From REEB95 sp963762425 (GTDB lineage Bacteria; Pseudomonadota; Alphaproteobacteria; ATCC43930; CGMCC-115725), in contig CAVXKY010000020.1 in NCBI GenBank assembly GCA_963762425.1, positions 80,797-144,796 of the forward strand: a DNA stretch of 64,000 nucleotides. The letters are read 5' to 3'. Positions 53,234 through 62,130 of this stretch are shown here, in pieces. The notes beneath the pieces are model-generated. The model was given only the letters and a program-made list of their open reading frames with translations. It was not told the origin of the DNA and ran no database searches. Position 1 is the first letter of the stretch. The number at the start of each line of letters is the position of its first letter. The position numbers and the translations under genes were made by a program.

Positions 53234-53776
53234 TTAGACCGCTCTGACTTCGGTCACTTCCGGCACGTAATGGCGCAGCATGTTCTCGATGCCGGCCTTG
53301 AGCGTCGCGGTCGAGCTGGGACAGCCCGAGCACGAGCCCTGCATGTGGAGATAGACCACGCCTTCGGCGTAATGGTCGAAAATGATGTCGCCGCCATCCT
53401 GCGCCACCGCCGGACGCACGCGGGTCTCGAGCAGCTCCTTGATCTGCGCCACCACCTCGTCGCCCTCTTCCTCGGCGGCGGCGGGCGCGGCTTCGGTCAC
53501 CACCGGTTCGCCCGAGGTGAAATGTTCCATGATCGTGCCCAGCACGCGCGGCTTCAGCTCGAACCATTCGGTCGTATCCGCCTTGGCGACGGTGATGAAA
53601 TCCGCGCCCAGGAAAACGCCGGTCACGCCCGGCAAGCCGAACAGGCGCTTGGCCAAAGGCGAGCGCGCGGCTTGGGTCACATCGGGGAAATCGGCGGTGC
53701 CGGCGCTCATCACCGCCCGTCCGGGCAGGAATTTGAGCGTGGCGGGGTTGGGCGTGGTTTCGGTTTCGATGAACAT
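53234..53776 (-). CDS. nfuA: NifU-like iron-sulfur scaffold protein
   Basis: The product is 180 residues. The N-terminal Nfu domain is FIETETTPNPATLKFLPGRAVMSAG with SPLAKRLFGLPGVTGVFLGADFITV. The C-terminal NifU-like domain has the cluster-binding CxxC in MQGSCSGCPSSTATLKAGIENML. It holds and transfers [4Fe-4S] clusters. ATG at 53776 is the conserved start; the longer frame adds 20 unrelated residues. Confidence 0.93.
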   Translation of the reverse strand: MFIETETTPNPATLKFLPGRAVMSAGTADFPDVTQAARSPLAKRLFGLPGVTGVFLGADFITVAKADTTEWFELKPRVLGTIMEHFTSGEPVVTEAAPAAAEEEGDEVVAQIKELLETRVRPAVAQDGGDIIFDHYAEGVVYLHMQGSCSGCPSSTATLKAGIENMLRHYVPEVTEVRAV

Positions 53777-53862
53777 CGGGCTTGCTCCGGATTGGACCTT
53801 TAACTTGGGCCTGGAAGCCCCGCAACTCAACCCCAAAGCGATTGGGGTTATGAAACAAAGAG

Positions 53863-54399
53863 TTAAGCGAGCGCCGCCAACTGCTCATCGGTCAAATTCC
53901 CCGGCACCACGGTGACCGGCACCCGCACCGCGCCCGCCATCTTGCCGATCAGCGTCGTCACCAGCGGCCCCGGCCCTTCCGGCCCGGTGCCCGCCGCCAA
54001 CACCAGGACCGAGATGCTCGGTTCCTCGTCGAGCAGCGCCAGCAATTCGTCGCGCCGCCACCCCTCGCGGATATGGACGATCGGCATGCTGCCCGAAATC
54101 TCGTTGATCTCGCCCGAGAGCTTGGCCAGCGCCGCTTCGGCGGCTTCGCGGCTCTCCTGGCGCTGCAAATCCTCGATCGCGCCCCAGGTCTTGAGCTCGC
54201 TCGGCTCGATGACGAAGAGCAGCGCCACGCGGCCGCCGGTGTGGCGCGCCCGGAGCGCGGCATAGCGCAAGGCCACGCGCATCTCCTCGGTCTCGTCGAC
54301 CACGACCAGGAAGATGCGCTGCTGCGCGGCGCGATTCTGATTTGCTCCCCCCGGTCGCGGGGCGCTTTTGCCTTTGGCGTCCTTGCTCTTGGCGGTCAT
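53863..54399 (-). CDS. Universal stress protein family
   Basis: The product is 178 residues. A lysine-rich N-terminus (about 25 residues) is followed by the Usp fold: RIFLVVVDETEEMRVALRYAALRARHTGGRVALLFVIEP, then ISVLVLAAGTGPEGPGPLVTTLIGKMAGAVRVPVTVVPG. The G-2x-G-9x-G-type nucleotide loop is partly kept. A cytoplasmic stress protein of unknown partner. ATG at 54399 is chosen over a longer frame. Confidence 0.88.
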   Translation of the reverse strand: MTAKSKDAKGKSAPRPGGANQNRAAQQRIFLVVVDETEEMRVALRYAALRARHTGGRVALLFVIEPSELKTWGAIEDLQRQESREAAEAALAKLSGEINEISGSMPIVHIREGWRRDELLALLDEEPSISVLVLAAGTGPEGPGPLVTTLIGKMAGAVRVPVTVVPGNLTDEQLAALA

Positions 54400-54412
54400 G
54401 GTCCCTTGTCCG

Positions 54413-55174
54413 CTATGCGCCGCGGAACAGCAGGCTGGCGAGATATCCTGCCACCGCCGCCGAGGCCACGGCAATCAGGCCGTAGATCAGCGCGCGGTGC
54501 TCGGCGAATTCGCCGACCTCGGCGTCGATGCCGATTTGCGAGACCACCAGCGGCGTGGTCTGGCCGGTCACCACGCTGCCGTCGCGGATCAGCAAGACTT
54601 CGATGAAGTAGGTTCCGGTCGGAACGGTGGCGGGAAAATCGATCTGCGCGCGGAACAGCCGGTCGCCGAGGAAACTGATCCGGCCGACCGCGTCGTCGTA
54701 GACGCCCTGTTGGCGCCGGTCGTCGATCAGCGCGGCGCGGAAATCCGCCACCTCGTCGTCGGCGAGGCTGGTCGATTTGGGCTGGAGGCGCAGATTGGCG
54801 AGGCCGATCTGGTGCAGCGATTGCACCGGCTGCGGCACGATGTCGTCGAGCGGCTTGCTGGAGAAGGCGGCGTAGTAGCTCGGCGCGCCGGCGAAGGTCA
54901 CTTGGCGGGTGTTGATCCAGATGCCGGCGAACCGGCTCTTGTGCCGCACCACCGTGTCGCGCTCGGGCCCGCGCACCACGATCACCACGTCGCCGGGTCC
55001 GTCGGTCGCGCCGAACAGCACCACCGAGGCGCCGGTGAAACCGGTGGTGATGGCGATGAGATGGCTCGAGAGATCGGCCAGCAACGGCTGGTCGGCGCGC
55101 GCGCCGCTCGCAAAGAGCGAAGCAAAACAAAAGAGCGTAACGAGCAGCCGCAGTTTCTTGATTCCCGCCCTCAT
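54413..55174 (-). CDS. TIGR02186 family membrane-anchored protein
   Basis: The product is 253 residues. The signal peptide (KLRLLVTLFCFASLFASGARA) contains dispersed element copy D in frame. The body begins DQPLLADLSSHLIAITTGFTGASVVLFGA, characteristic of the family. A C-terminal helix (LIYGLIAVASAAVAGYLASLLF) anchors it, with the main domain in the periplasm. Its start overlaps the stop of the TauE/SafE gene, and this pairing recurs in alphaproteobacteria. It is probably an accessory of the exporter (inference). Confidence 0.87.
   Translation of the reverse strand: MRAGIKKLRLLVTLFCFASLFASGARADQPLLADLSSHLIAITTGFTGASVVLFGATDGPGDVVIVVRGPERDTVVRHKSRFAGIWINTRQVTFAGAPSYYAAFSSKPLDDIVPQPVQSLHQIGLANLRLQPKSTSLADDEVADFRAALIDDRRQQGVYDDAVGRISFLGDRLFRAQIDFPATVPTGTYFIEVLLIRDGSVVTGQTTPLVVSQIGIDAEVGEFAEHRALIYGLIAVASAAVAGYLASLLFRGA
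55101..55124 (+). repeat. Dispersed element, copy D (diverged)
   Basis: GCGCCGCTCG, CAA, AGAGCGAAGCA: 19 of 24 bases as in copy A. On the minus strand it codes for ASLFASG in the signal peptide of the TIGR02186 protein, in the same reading frame as copy B uses (GCT TCG CTC ...). Confidence 0.5.
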
Positions 55175-56085
55175 TGGATCGCCTCGAGCGTATAGAGCTG
55201 GGGCGGCGTCACCGTCATGTCGGCCAGCAGCTTCACCGCCACCGCCAGCACGATGATGGCGAGCGCCGCGCGCAGCTGTTCGCCCCGGAGCTTGGCGCCG
55301 AAGCGGCTCCCGAGCTGGGCGCCGATCACGCCGCCGATGAGCAGGATCATCGCCAGCACCAGGTCGACCGTGCCGTTCTCCACCGCCTGCAGCACGGTGA
55401 CGGCGGCCGAGACGAAGATGATCTGGAACAGCGAGGTTCCCGGCACCATGGATGTGGGCATGCCGAGGAGATAGATCATCGCCGGCACCATGACGAAGCC
55501 GCCGCCCACGCCCATGATCGCCGACAGCGTGCCGACCAGGAATCCGAGCCCCAGCGGCACCAGCATGCTGATATAGAGCTTGGAGCGGCGAAAGCGCATC
55601 TTGAACGGCAGGCCGTGCATCCAATTGTGCTGGTGCAGCTTGCGCTCGACCGGGCCGCCCCCGCGCCGGAGCAGAATCGTCCGCGCGCTCTCGAACAGCA
55701 TCGCTATGCCGAGCCCGCCCAGCAGCACGGCATAGGACAGGCTGATCACCAGATCGGCCTGGCCGATGCGCAGCAGCAGCGCGAACACCGACACGCCGAA
55801 GGCCGAGCCGGCGAGGCCGCCCGTCAGCATCACCAGCGCCATGGCGATGTCGACATTGCCGCGCCGCCAATGCGCCAACGCCCCCGAGACGGAGGCGCCG
55901 ACGAGCTGATTGGCCGAGGTGGCGACCGCCACCGCCTGCGGCACGCCTGCCAGGATCAGCAGGGGCGTCAGCAAAAAGCCGCCGCCGATGCCGAACACGC
56001 CCGAGAGAAATCCCACCGCCGTCCCCAGGATCAGGAGAACGAAACCGTTCAGCGAGACCGCGGCGATCGGCAGATAAATGTCCAT
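55171..56085 (-). CDS. TauE/SafE (TSUP) family sulfite/organosulfur exporter
   Basis: The product is 304 residues with about eight helices and the two TSUP repeats: LLILGTAVGFLSGVFGIGGGFLLTPLLILAGVP and GTLSAIMGVGGGFVMVPAMIYLLGMPTSMVPGTSLFQIIF. A large cytoplasmic loop separates them. It is translationally coupled to the TIGR02186 gene. Its cargo may be sulfite or another anion. It is unrelated in detail to the shorter TauE/SafE protein at 25.3 kb. Confidence 0.91.
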   Translation of the reverse strand: MDIYLPIAAVSLNGFVLLILGTAVGFLSGVFGIGGGFLLTPLLILAGVPQAVAVATSANQLVGASVSGALAHWRRGNVDIAMALVMLTGGLAGSAFGVSVFALLLRIGQADLVISLSYAVLLGGLGIAMLFESARTILLRRGGGPVERKLHQHNWMHGLPFKMRFRRSKLYISMLVPLGLGFLVGTLSAIMGVGGGFVMVPAMIYLLGMPTSMVPGTSLFQIIFVSAAVTVLQAVENGTVDLVLAMILLIGGVIGAQLGSRFGAKLRGEQLRAALAIIVLAVAVKLLADMTVTPPQLYTLEAIQ

Positions 56086-56230
56086 GAGTCCCGGAAGCAG
56101 TTTTTCTGGCGGGGCTTGGGCCCAAGCCTACAACCGCGAATCCGGGAAAACAAAGCGCTTTCGCCGCGCTGGGCGGGCGGGCTCGCGGCGGCTAAGATCG
56201 CCGCTCGCATATCCAAACCGGGAGGAATTC

Positions 56231-56638
56231 ATGGCCGATACCACCGACAAGAAAAGTCTATCGCTCGACGGCGCGCGCAAGGTGCTGGATACCGCGCTGG
56301 CCGAGGCGAAAAAGCAGAAATTCAACCTGTCGATCGCCGTGGTCGACGAGGCCGGCCATCTCCTCGCCTATGCCCGCATGGACGAGGCGGGGCTGGCGAG
56401 CGTCCGGGTTTCGGTCGCCAAGGCGCGTTGCGCCGCGATGTTCAAGCGCCCGACCAAGCAATGGGAGGAGACCTTCGCCACCCGGCCGGTCATCGCCAAT
56501 CTCCCCGGCGTGCTGCCGGTCGAGGGCGGTCTGCCGCTGACGGTCGGCGGCAAGGTGGTGGGCGCGATCGGCTGTTCGGGCGCCTCCTCGGCCCAGGACG
56601 GCCAGGTGGCGGCGGTGGGCGCGGCGGCGCTGGTCTAG
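56231..56638 (+). CDS. GlcG/HbpS family heme-binding-type protein
   Basis: The product is 135 residues. The core is LSLDGARKVLDTALAEAKKQKFNLSIAVVDEAGHLLAYARMDEA, then AKARCAAMFKRPTK and GVLPVEGGLPLTVGGKVVGAIGCSGASSAQDGQVA. It has no signal peptide. A perfect GGAGGAATTC precedes the ATG. The family binds heme or small ligands; a GlcG-like role is unproven. Confidence 0.88.
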   Translation: MADTTDKKSLSLDGARKVLDTALAEAKKQKFNLSIAVVDEAGHLLAYARMDEAGLASVRVSVAKARCAAMFKRPTKQWEETFATRPVIANLPGVLPVEGGLPLTVGGKVVGAIGCSGASSAQDGQVAAVGAAALV

Positions 56639-56679
56639 TTCCTTGCGGGTTGCCGGGCGTACGGGGCATCATCGCCGCC

Positions 56680-57897
56680 ATGGCGACTGAATGGCGCACC
56701 GAATTGGCCGTGGCCGGAGGCGGGCTCGCCGGCATGACGCTGGCGATCGCCTGCGCCCAAGCCGGGATCGATGTCGCGTTGATCGACCGGCTCGAGCCCA
56801 AGGCGATGCTCAAGCCCGGCTTCGACGGCCGCACCACCGCGCTCTCCTTCGGCTCGCGCCGGGTGATGGACGCGATCGGCGTTTGGCCGGAGCTCGAGCC
56901 CGAGGCGGAGCCCATCTTGGAGATCCGCGTCGCCGACGGCGCCTCGCCCTTCTTCCTGCATTACGACCACAAGCAGATCGGCGGCAACCCGATGGGTTAC
57001 ATCGTCGAGAACGCGGCGTTGCGCCGCGCGCTCTACCGGCGCGCGAAAGGATTCAAAAATCTCCGCATCCTCGCGCCCAAGACGGTGAAGTCCGTGGCGG
57101 ACAGGGGCGCCTATGCGCTGGTTTCGCTCGACGATGGAACGATCATCAAGGCGCAGCTGGTGGCGGCCTGCGACGGGCGCAATTCGGCGTTGCGCGAGCA
57201 AGCCGGGATCGAATGCCTGAGCTGGTCCTACCGCCAGACCGCGATCGTGGCGGTGGTGAAGCACGCGAAGCCGCATCACGGCGTGGCGGTGGAGCATTTC
57301 CGCCCGGCCGGGCCGTTCGCGATCCTGCCGATGACCGGCAACCGTTCCTCGATCGTCTGGAGCGAACGATCCGAGCTCGTGCCCAAGCTCCTGAAGCTCC
57401 CGCCCGACAAGTTCCACGCCGAGCTGGCGCGGCGCTTCGGCGATTTCCTGGGCGAGGTGGAACTGGCCGGGCCGGTGTGGACCTATCCGCTGGGCTTCAT
57501 CCACGCCAATCGCTACACATCCGGGCGTTTGGCGCTGGTCGGCGACGCGGCCCATGCCATCCATCCCATCGCCGGCCAGGGATTGAATCTGGGCCTGCGC
57601 GACGTGGCGAGCCTCGCCGAGATCGCGGTCGATGCGCGCCGGCTGGGCCTCGATATCGGCACCGCGGATCTGCTGGCGCGTTACGAGCGCTGGCGGCGTT
57701 TCGATTCGGTGGCCTTGGCCGCGATGACCGACGGGCTCAACCGCCTGTTCTCCAACCGGTCGAGGACGCTGGCGGGGATGCGCGATCTGGGCCTGGGCGC
57801 GGTCAACCGCATGCCCGGCATGAAGAAGGTGATGATGCGCCACGCCATGGGAATCCTGGGGGATCTGCCCAAGCTGGTGCGGGGCGAGACCCTTTAA
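56680..57897 (+). CDS. UbiH/UbiF/VisC family FAD-dependent hydroxylase
   Basis: The product is 405 residues. The FAD dinucleotide motif is LAVAGGGLAGMTLAIACAQAGIDVALID; the second site is GRLALVGDAAHAIHPIAGQGLNLGLRDVASLAE, the diagnostic UbiH-family signature with AACDGRNSALREQAGI between them. It hydroxylates a ubiquinone-precursor ring at the membrane. Which ring position (UbiH, UbiF, UbiI or UbiL) cannot be read from the sequence. ATG at 56680 is the conserved start. Confidence 0.92.
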   Translation: MATEWRTELAVAGGGLAGMTLAIACAQAGIDVALIDRLEPKAMLKPGFDGRTTALSFGSRRVMDAIGVWPELEPEAEPILEIRVADGASPFFLHYDHKQIGGNPMGYIVENAALRRALYRRAKGFKNLRILAPKTVKSVADRGAYALVSLDDGTIIKAQLVAACDGRNSALREQAGIECLSWSYRQTAIVAVVKHAKPHHGVAVEHFRPAGPFAILPMTGNRSSIVWSERSELVPKLLKLPPDKFHAELARRFGDFLGEVELAGPVWTYPLGFIHANRYTSGRLALVGDAAHAIHPIAGQGLNLGLRDVASLAEIAVDARRLGLDIGTADLLARYERWRRFDSVALAAMTDGLNRLFSNRSRTLAGMRDLGLGAVNRMPGMKKVMMRHAMGILGDLPKLVRGETL

Positions 57898-57917
57898 GCT
57901 TTCCTAAGGTTTTTTGG

Positions 57918-57941
57918 GGCTTCGCTCTTTACGAGCTACGC
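57918..57941 (-). repeat. Dispersed element, copy C
   Basis: Reverse-strand GCGTAGCTCG, TAA, AGAGCGAAGCC; 23 of 24 bases as in copy A. It forms the last codons and stop of the DUF971 gene (RSS and TAA) and fills the 31-base gap to the converging hydroxylase gene. Confidence 0.7.
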
Positions 57942-58300
57942 TTGGGGTCGCGCGATTGGCCGGCCTTTTCAAGGGCTTGGAGATAGTCCTTCCAGCGCTT
58001 GTCCCGTTCGCGGCCCAACTGGTGCAGATAGGCCCAGGTATAGATGCCGCTGTCGTGCAGGTCGTCGAACTTGATGCGGATGGCGTAATTGCCGACCGGC
58101 TCGACCGCCAAAATCCCGATCTGCGAGCGGCCCGCGACCAGCTGCTTCTGGCCGGGCCCGTGGCCCTGGACCTCGGCCGACGGGCTTTCGACCCGCAGAT
58201 ATTCCGCCGGCAGGCTGACGCTCTCGCCGCCTTCGAAATCGACCTCGAGAAGTTTTTCCGCCTGCTTGAGGCGGATCTCGGTGGGCCAGACCCCGCTCAC
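57929..58300 (-). CDS. DUF971 family protein
   Basis: The product is 123 residues. The DUF971 (gamma-butyrobetaine hydroxylase-like N-terminal) core is PTEIRLKQAEKLLEVDFEGGESVSLPAEYLRVESPSAEVQGHG, then IGILAVEPVGNYAIRIKFDDLHDSGIYTWAYLHQLG. Function is not established; relatives are linked to Fe-S metabolism. The last three codons come from dispersed element copy C. It lies 10 bases after Trm112. Confidence 0.9.
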   Translation of the reverse strand: MSGVWPTEIRLKQAEKLLEVDFEGGESVSLPAEYLRVESPSAEVQGHGPGQKQLVAGRSQIGILAVEPVGNYAIRIKFDDLHDSGIYTWAYLHQLGRERDKRWKDYLQALEKAGQSRDPKRSS

Positions 58301-58310
58301 GAATTCGGGC

Positions 58311-58514
58311 TCACGGTTTGCGGGCGGATTTCTCGCCGTCGCCCAGGACCCGCGCCTCGTCGGCCAGCATGATCGGAATGCCGTCGCGGATGGGATAGGC
58401 CAGGCCCGCCTGGACGCTGACCAGCTCCTGGGCCGCGCGGTCGTACCGGAGCGGCCCCTTGGTCAAGGGACAGACCAGGATTTCCAACAGCCGGGGATCG
58501 ATCTCGGGCATCAA
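58311..58514 (-). CDS. Trm112 family protein
   Basis: The product is 67 residues. The zinc-ribbon-like core is IDPRLLEILVCPLTKGPLRYDRAAQELVSVQAGLAYPIRDGIPIMLADEAR. Only one cysteine is present, as in many bacterial members. It is presumed to help methyltransferases, or to be a small structural protein. It is co-transcribed with the LON N-domain gene. Confidence 0.92.
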   Translation of the reverse strand: MMPEIDPRLLEILVCPLTKGPLRYDRAAQELVSVQAGLAYPIRDGIPIMLADEARVLGDGEKSARKP

Positions 58515-58520
58515 AGCCTC

Positions 58521-59162
58521 CTAGTTGGACGCGCCGGATACGGGCGCGGCGTCGGCGAGCAACGACATTTCGATCAACTGGGTCAGCAGCAGCGCGCGGG
58601 CATCCGGAGCGGCTTCGAGCAGCGCTTGTTTCTCGCGCGGCGCGAAAGGCGCCATCATGGATACGGCGTCGACCAGCCGCGCGAGCGGCGCGGATTGGAC
58701 GGAATCCGGATCGGTCTTGACGCCGTGGCGGGCGAGGAAAGGCCCGAGCGCCTTCAACAGCCGGGCGCGGTCGAGGTTCGGATTTTCGGATTCGCTCATG
58801 TCGCCGGCATAGGGCGACCAGTCCGGCACCGCGCGGCGGAAGAGTTCGGTCTTGGGCCGCTCGCGCGCCACGTCGAAGCGCGACACGCCCAGCAGATTGA
58901 TGAGGTACCGGCCGTCGCCGGTTTCGCGGAATTCGACGATGCGGCCGGCGCAGCCGGTCTTGTAGAGCGGCGGGTCGCCTTCATCGTCCTTGCCCTCCAG
59001 GGGCTGGATCATGCCGATGAACCGGCCTTCGGCCAGCGCGGCCTCGGTCAGCGCCAGATAGCGGGGCTCGAAGACGTTGAGCGGCAGATTCGCGCGCGGC
59101 AGCAGCAGAACCCCGGTCAGGGGAAAGAGCGGCAGGCTTTCCGGAAGACCGGCCGGGCTCAT
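58521..59162 (-). CDS. LON N-terminal (substrate-binding) domain protein
   Basis: The product is 213 residues consisting of the Lon N-domain alone: LPLFPLTGVLLLPRANLPLNVFEPRYLALTEAAL, RFIGMIQPLEG, CAGRIVEFRETGDGRYLINLLGVSRFDV and a C-terminal helical part. It has no AAA or protease domain. Its ATG overlaps the thioredoxin stop (ATGA). Stand-alone Lon N-domains are thought to recognise substrate proteins; their partner is unknown. Confidence 0.92.
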   Translation of the reverse strand: MSPAGLPESLPLFPLTGVLLLPRANLPLNVFEPRYLALTEAALAEGRFIGMIQPLEGKDDEGDPPLYKTGCAGRIVEFRETGDGRYLINLLGVSRFDVARERPKTELFRRAVPDWSPYAGDMSESENPNLDRARLLKALGPFLARHGVKTDPDSVQSAPLARLVDAVSMMAPFAPREKQALLEAAPDARALLLTQLIEMSLLADAAPVSGASN

Positions 59163-60121
59163 GAGAACAGGATGGAGGAAAGCCGCTTGCGCGCGGCGAT
59201 CGTGAGCGGATCGGAAAGACCGACGGCTTCGAACAGCTTCAGGAGCTGCTTCCTCGCCGCCTGCTCGTTCCATTCGCGCTCGAGGCGGATGCTTTCCAAG
59301 AGCTGGTCGATGGCTTTTTCGCGATCTCCGGCGGCAAAGAGCGCCAGGCTGAGATCGATCCGGGCCTGGTGGTCCTTGGGGTTTTGCGCGAGACGCGCCT
59401 CGAATTCGCCCGAAGCGCCCGCGGATTTGGCCCCGGCCTCGGCCAGCTCCAGCGCCGCCTTGGCCGCCGCGATCTCGGGCGCGCCGGCCTGATCGGCGGG
59501 CGCGCGCGCGAGCAATTCCTTGGCCTTGGCAAAATCCTTTTTGGCTATCGCGAAACGGGCGAGGCCGGAAATCGCCTCGACATTGCCCGGCTCCATCTGC
59601 AAAACCTGGCTCCAGATATTGGCGGCGCGGGCCTGGTCGCCGGCGGTGAGCGCCGCCTGGGCGAGCGCCAGCGCATCGGCGATGGGCGACGGCGCCGCGC
59701 CGCCGCCGGGCCCCAGCGCCGCGAGCTTCTGCACGAATTGCTTCACCTGGCCCTCGGGCAAGGCGCCGACGAAGCCGTCGACCGGGCGGCCGTCCTTGAA
59801 GGCATAGACCGCCGGGATCGACTGGATGCGCATCTGCTGCGCCAATTCCTGGTTCTCGTCGACGTTGATCTTCACCAAGCGCACCGCGCCCTTGGCCGCG
59901 AGCACGGCCTTTTCCAGCGCCGGGCCCAATTGCTTGCACGGCCCGCACCACGGCGCCCAGAAATCGACGACGATGGCGGCCTGCGCCGAGGCGTCGATGA
60001 CGTCGGCCATGAAGCTTTCGGTCGATCCGTCCTTGACCAGGCCGGCGGCGCCGTTGGCGCCCGGTTTACCCGCAGCCGGGCCTTGCGGCCCGCTTGCGCC
60101 CTTGCCGATGATGGTGTCCAT
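59159..60121 (-). CDS. Thioredoxin with TPR domain (CnoX/YbbN type)
   Basis: The product is 320 residues. The thioredoxin domain has the active site DFWAPWCGPCKQLGPALEKA near residue 54 and SIPAVYAFKDGRPVDGFVGAL. The C-terminal half is TPR-like (LAQAALTAGDQARAANIWSQVLQMEPGNVEAISGLARFAIAKKDFAKAKEL). CnoX-type proteins protect unfolded or oxidised substrates and pass them to GroEL. Coupled to the LON N-domain gene, which suggests joint protein quality control. Confidence 0.92.
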   Translation of the reverse strand: MDTIIGKGASGPQGPAAGKPGANGAAGLVKDGSTESFMADVIDASAQAAIVVDFWAPWCGPCKQLGPALEKAVLAAKGAVRLVKINVDENQELAQQMRIQSIPAVYAFKDGRPVDGFVGALPEGQVKQFVQKLAALGPGGGAAPSPIADALALAQAALTAGDQARAANIWSQVLQMEPGNVEAISGLARFAIAKKDFAKAKELLARAPADQAGAPEIAAAKAALELAEAGAKSAGASGEFEARLAQNPKDHQARIDLSLALFAAGDREKAIDQLLESIRLEREWNEQAARKQLLKLFEAVGLSDPLTIAARKRLSSILFS

Positions 60122-60221
60122 CTTAAAAACCCCTGGGCTCAAACCCCTGGCCCTCGAACCTCCCTAGTAAATGGAGGCTCGCGGGCGCGAAGTCCAGCGC
60201 CTTGGCGCCTTATTTCCGGGC

Positions 60222-61406
60222 CTAGGCTTTCTTGGTCAAGGTGAGGGAATAGCGGGGATCGGCGGCCAGGCATACGGCCTCGGGCAGGCCCAGCTCCTTG
60301 CGCACGATGTTGGTGCCCAGCACCATCGCCACCATCTTGTAGACCGCGTGGCGGCGGCTCATGCCCTCGCGTCCCATGCCGCAATCGGACGAGATCATCA
60401 GCCGTTCGGCCGGGATGTGCTTCAAGGCGGCGCGGATGATGTCGGCCACCTGGTCGGGACGTTCGACCTGGAGGGTGTGGTGGTCGATGACGCCGATGAC
60501 GATTTTCTTCTCCTTGATGATCTGGCCGATGGCCTTCAGATCGCCGGTGCCGGAGGAGCAGGTCTCGAAGGTGAGGACGTCGGCGTCGACCTGGTTCAGG
60601 GAGTCGAGCGTCGGCTGGTAGCTCTGCACGTCGCGGAACATGCGCTGCTGCGAGGGATTGCCCCAGCAGGTGTGGCACCAGATTTCGGTCTTGGCGCGCA
60701 GGCCTTTGACCGTGTTGTTGAAGATCTTGACCAGCTCGGCCGGGCCGAGCTTGCCGAAGGTGGGGCCGCGCGCCGGCACCATGTGGATTTGCGGCTCTTC
60801 CATCTGGATCACCGGGCAGCCGGCATCGGCGAGCTCGTGCAATTCCTCGTTGAGCGCGTTGGACAGCGCCATGGTGCGCTCGACCGGGTCCTTGTAATAG
60901 ACGTCGGTCACGGTCGCGGCCAGGAGTTCGGGCAGGATGGTGCCGAACTTGACCGGCTTCCGGGTGAGACGCTGCGCGGTTTTCCACATCGCGGCGTATT
61001 GCAGATCGCCGCGGCCGATCGGGCCCACCACCTTGGGCAGCACCCGCGCCTCGAGCGAATCGTGCAGGATGTGGCCGCGCGGGAAGCCGACGGCGCCTAG
61101 ATTGTAGACCGTGGGCGTGGGCGATTTGTCGAAGCCCGACATGTGCCGCGGCGCGTAGCTTTGCCAGCTCATGCCGGCGACCTCTTCGTCGTAATGCGCG
61201 TCGCCGTCGGTGACGATGTCGAGCCCGGCGGTTTCCTGCGCGCGCAGGAAGACCGAAACCGCGTCCTCGTATTGCTCGCGGTAGCGCGAATGGACCATGG
61301 CTTCGAGGAAGCTCTGGGAGCCCAGCACTGCCGTGTACCAGGCCGGGCGCGGCAGCGAGCCGATGATCGAGGTCGGCAGCATGGTGTTGGCGGAGGCTTT
61401 GTACAT
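60222..61406 (-). CDS. MetE-like cobalamin-independent methyltransferase
   Basis: The product is 394 residues, so about half the size of MetE and equivalent to its C-terminal catalytic part. It has IIGSLPRPAWY, the zinc-type HxC in EIWCHTCWGNP, the later cysteine in LMISSDCGMGREGMSRRHAVYKM and IIKEKKIVIGVIDHHTLQVERPDQVADII. The substrate is uncertain: it may use a corrinoid or another methyl donor, not methyltetrahydrofolate. A duplicated AACCCCTGG lies in the 100-base gap downstream. Confidence 0.87.
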   Translation of the reverse strand: MYKASANTMLPTSIIGSLPRPAWYTAVLGSQSFLEAMVHSRYREQYEDAVSVFLRAQETAGLDIVTDGDAHYDEEVAGMSWQSYAPRHMSGFDKSPTPTVYNLGAVGFPRGHILHDSLEARVLPKVVGPIGRGDLQYAAMWKTAQRLTRKPVKFGTILPELLAATVTDVYYKDPVERTMALSNALNEELHELADAGCPVIQMEEPQIHMVPARGPTFGKLGPAELVKIFNNTVKGLRAKTEIWCHTCWGNPSQQRMFRDVQSYQPTLDSLNQVDADVLTFETCSSGTGDLKAIGQIIKEKKIVIGVIDHHTLQVERPDQVADIIRAALKHIPAERLMISSDCGMGREGMSRRHAVYKMVAMVLGTNIVRKELGLPEAVCLAADPRYSLTLTKKA

Positions 61407-61625
61407 GAGGCGCGGTCTCCCTGGTTTTGGCATTCCCAGGCCGGAAATCCCGGCGCGGGCGGTTTGCCGGGCGGTTTGGGCCTATGGTAATGACGGTGGG
61501 CAGGCGCGAGATCAAGCGCTTTGGCGGGGCTTTAGGGCTTGGTTAGGACCGGCGGCTTAGGCTTGAGCCGAGGGTTGCAAAGCCGGGCGGGGTTTGTATC
61601 ATCGCCCCCCTCGCACGAACGGAGC

Positions 61626-61700
61626 GCGGGCGTAGCTCAGGGGTAGAGCACAACCTTGCCAAGGTTGGGGTCGAGGGTTCGAATCCCTTCGCCCGCTCCA
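61626..61700 (+). tRNA. tRNA-Gly (anticodon GCC)
   Basis: The seven-base acceptor stem (GCGGGCG / CGCCCGC), D-arm (TAGCTCAGGGGTAGAGCA), anticodon arm (AACCTTGCCAAGGTT), T-arm with GGTTCGAATCC and an encoded CCA end are all present. The anticodon GCC reads glycine codons GGC/GGU. It stands alone with no adjacent tRNA. Confidence 0.97.
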
Positions 61701-61775
61701 GTTTTTCGAAGACCGATACGCCGTGCTTGCCCGCGCCGGGCATTGCGCCTATTGGCTTGCGGCAGGAGGGCCCCC

Positions 61776-62018
61776 ATGGCCGACGAACAAGTCTCGATGC
61801 AGATCGAAATTCTCGCGCGCGAGGAACACGCGCTATTCCAGAAGGAAGCGGCCGGCAAGGCGAGCGACGCCGACCGCGCGCGGCTTGCCCAGGTCGGGAT
61901 TTTGCTCGACCAATGCTGGGATTTGCTGCGCCAGCGGCGCGCCAAGCGCGAATTCGGCTTGAACCCGAACGAGGCGCGGCCGCGCGACCCCAAGACGATC
62001 AAGAACTACGAGGGCTGA
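61776..62018 (+). CDS. DUF2630 family protein
   Basis: The product is 80 residues: EQVSMQIEILAREEHALFQKEAAGKASDADRARLAQVGILLDQCWDLLRQRRAKREFG. This small, charged helical protein matches the DUF2630 pattern. An AGGAGGG ribosome site lies before the ATG. Function unknown. It follows the tRNA by about 76 bases. Confidence 0.86.
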   Translation: MADEQVSMQIEILAREEHALFQKEAAGKASDADRARLAQVGILLDQCWDLLRQRRAKREFGLNPNEARPRDPKTIKNYEG

Positions 62019-62130
62019 TTAACCCGCTTCTTCCGGAATTTTTAGGCGGCCAAGGACCGGATGGCGTCCGCAAATAGTGCTATACAGCGGTGCCTCGCCA
62101 TCACCCGCACCCGCCCGAAAACCCCCTCCC

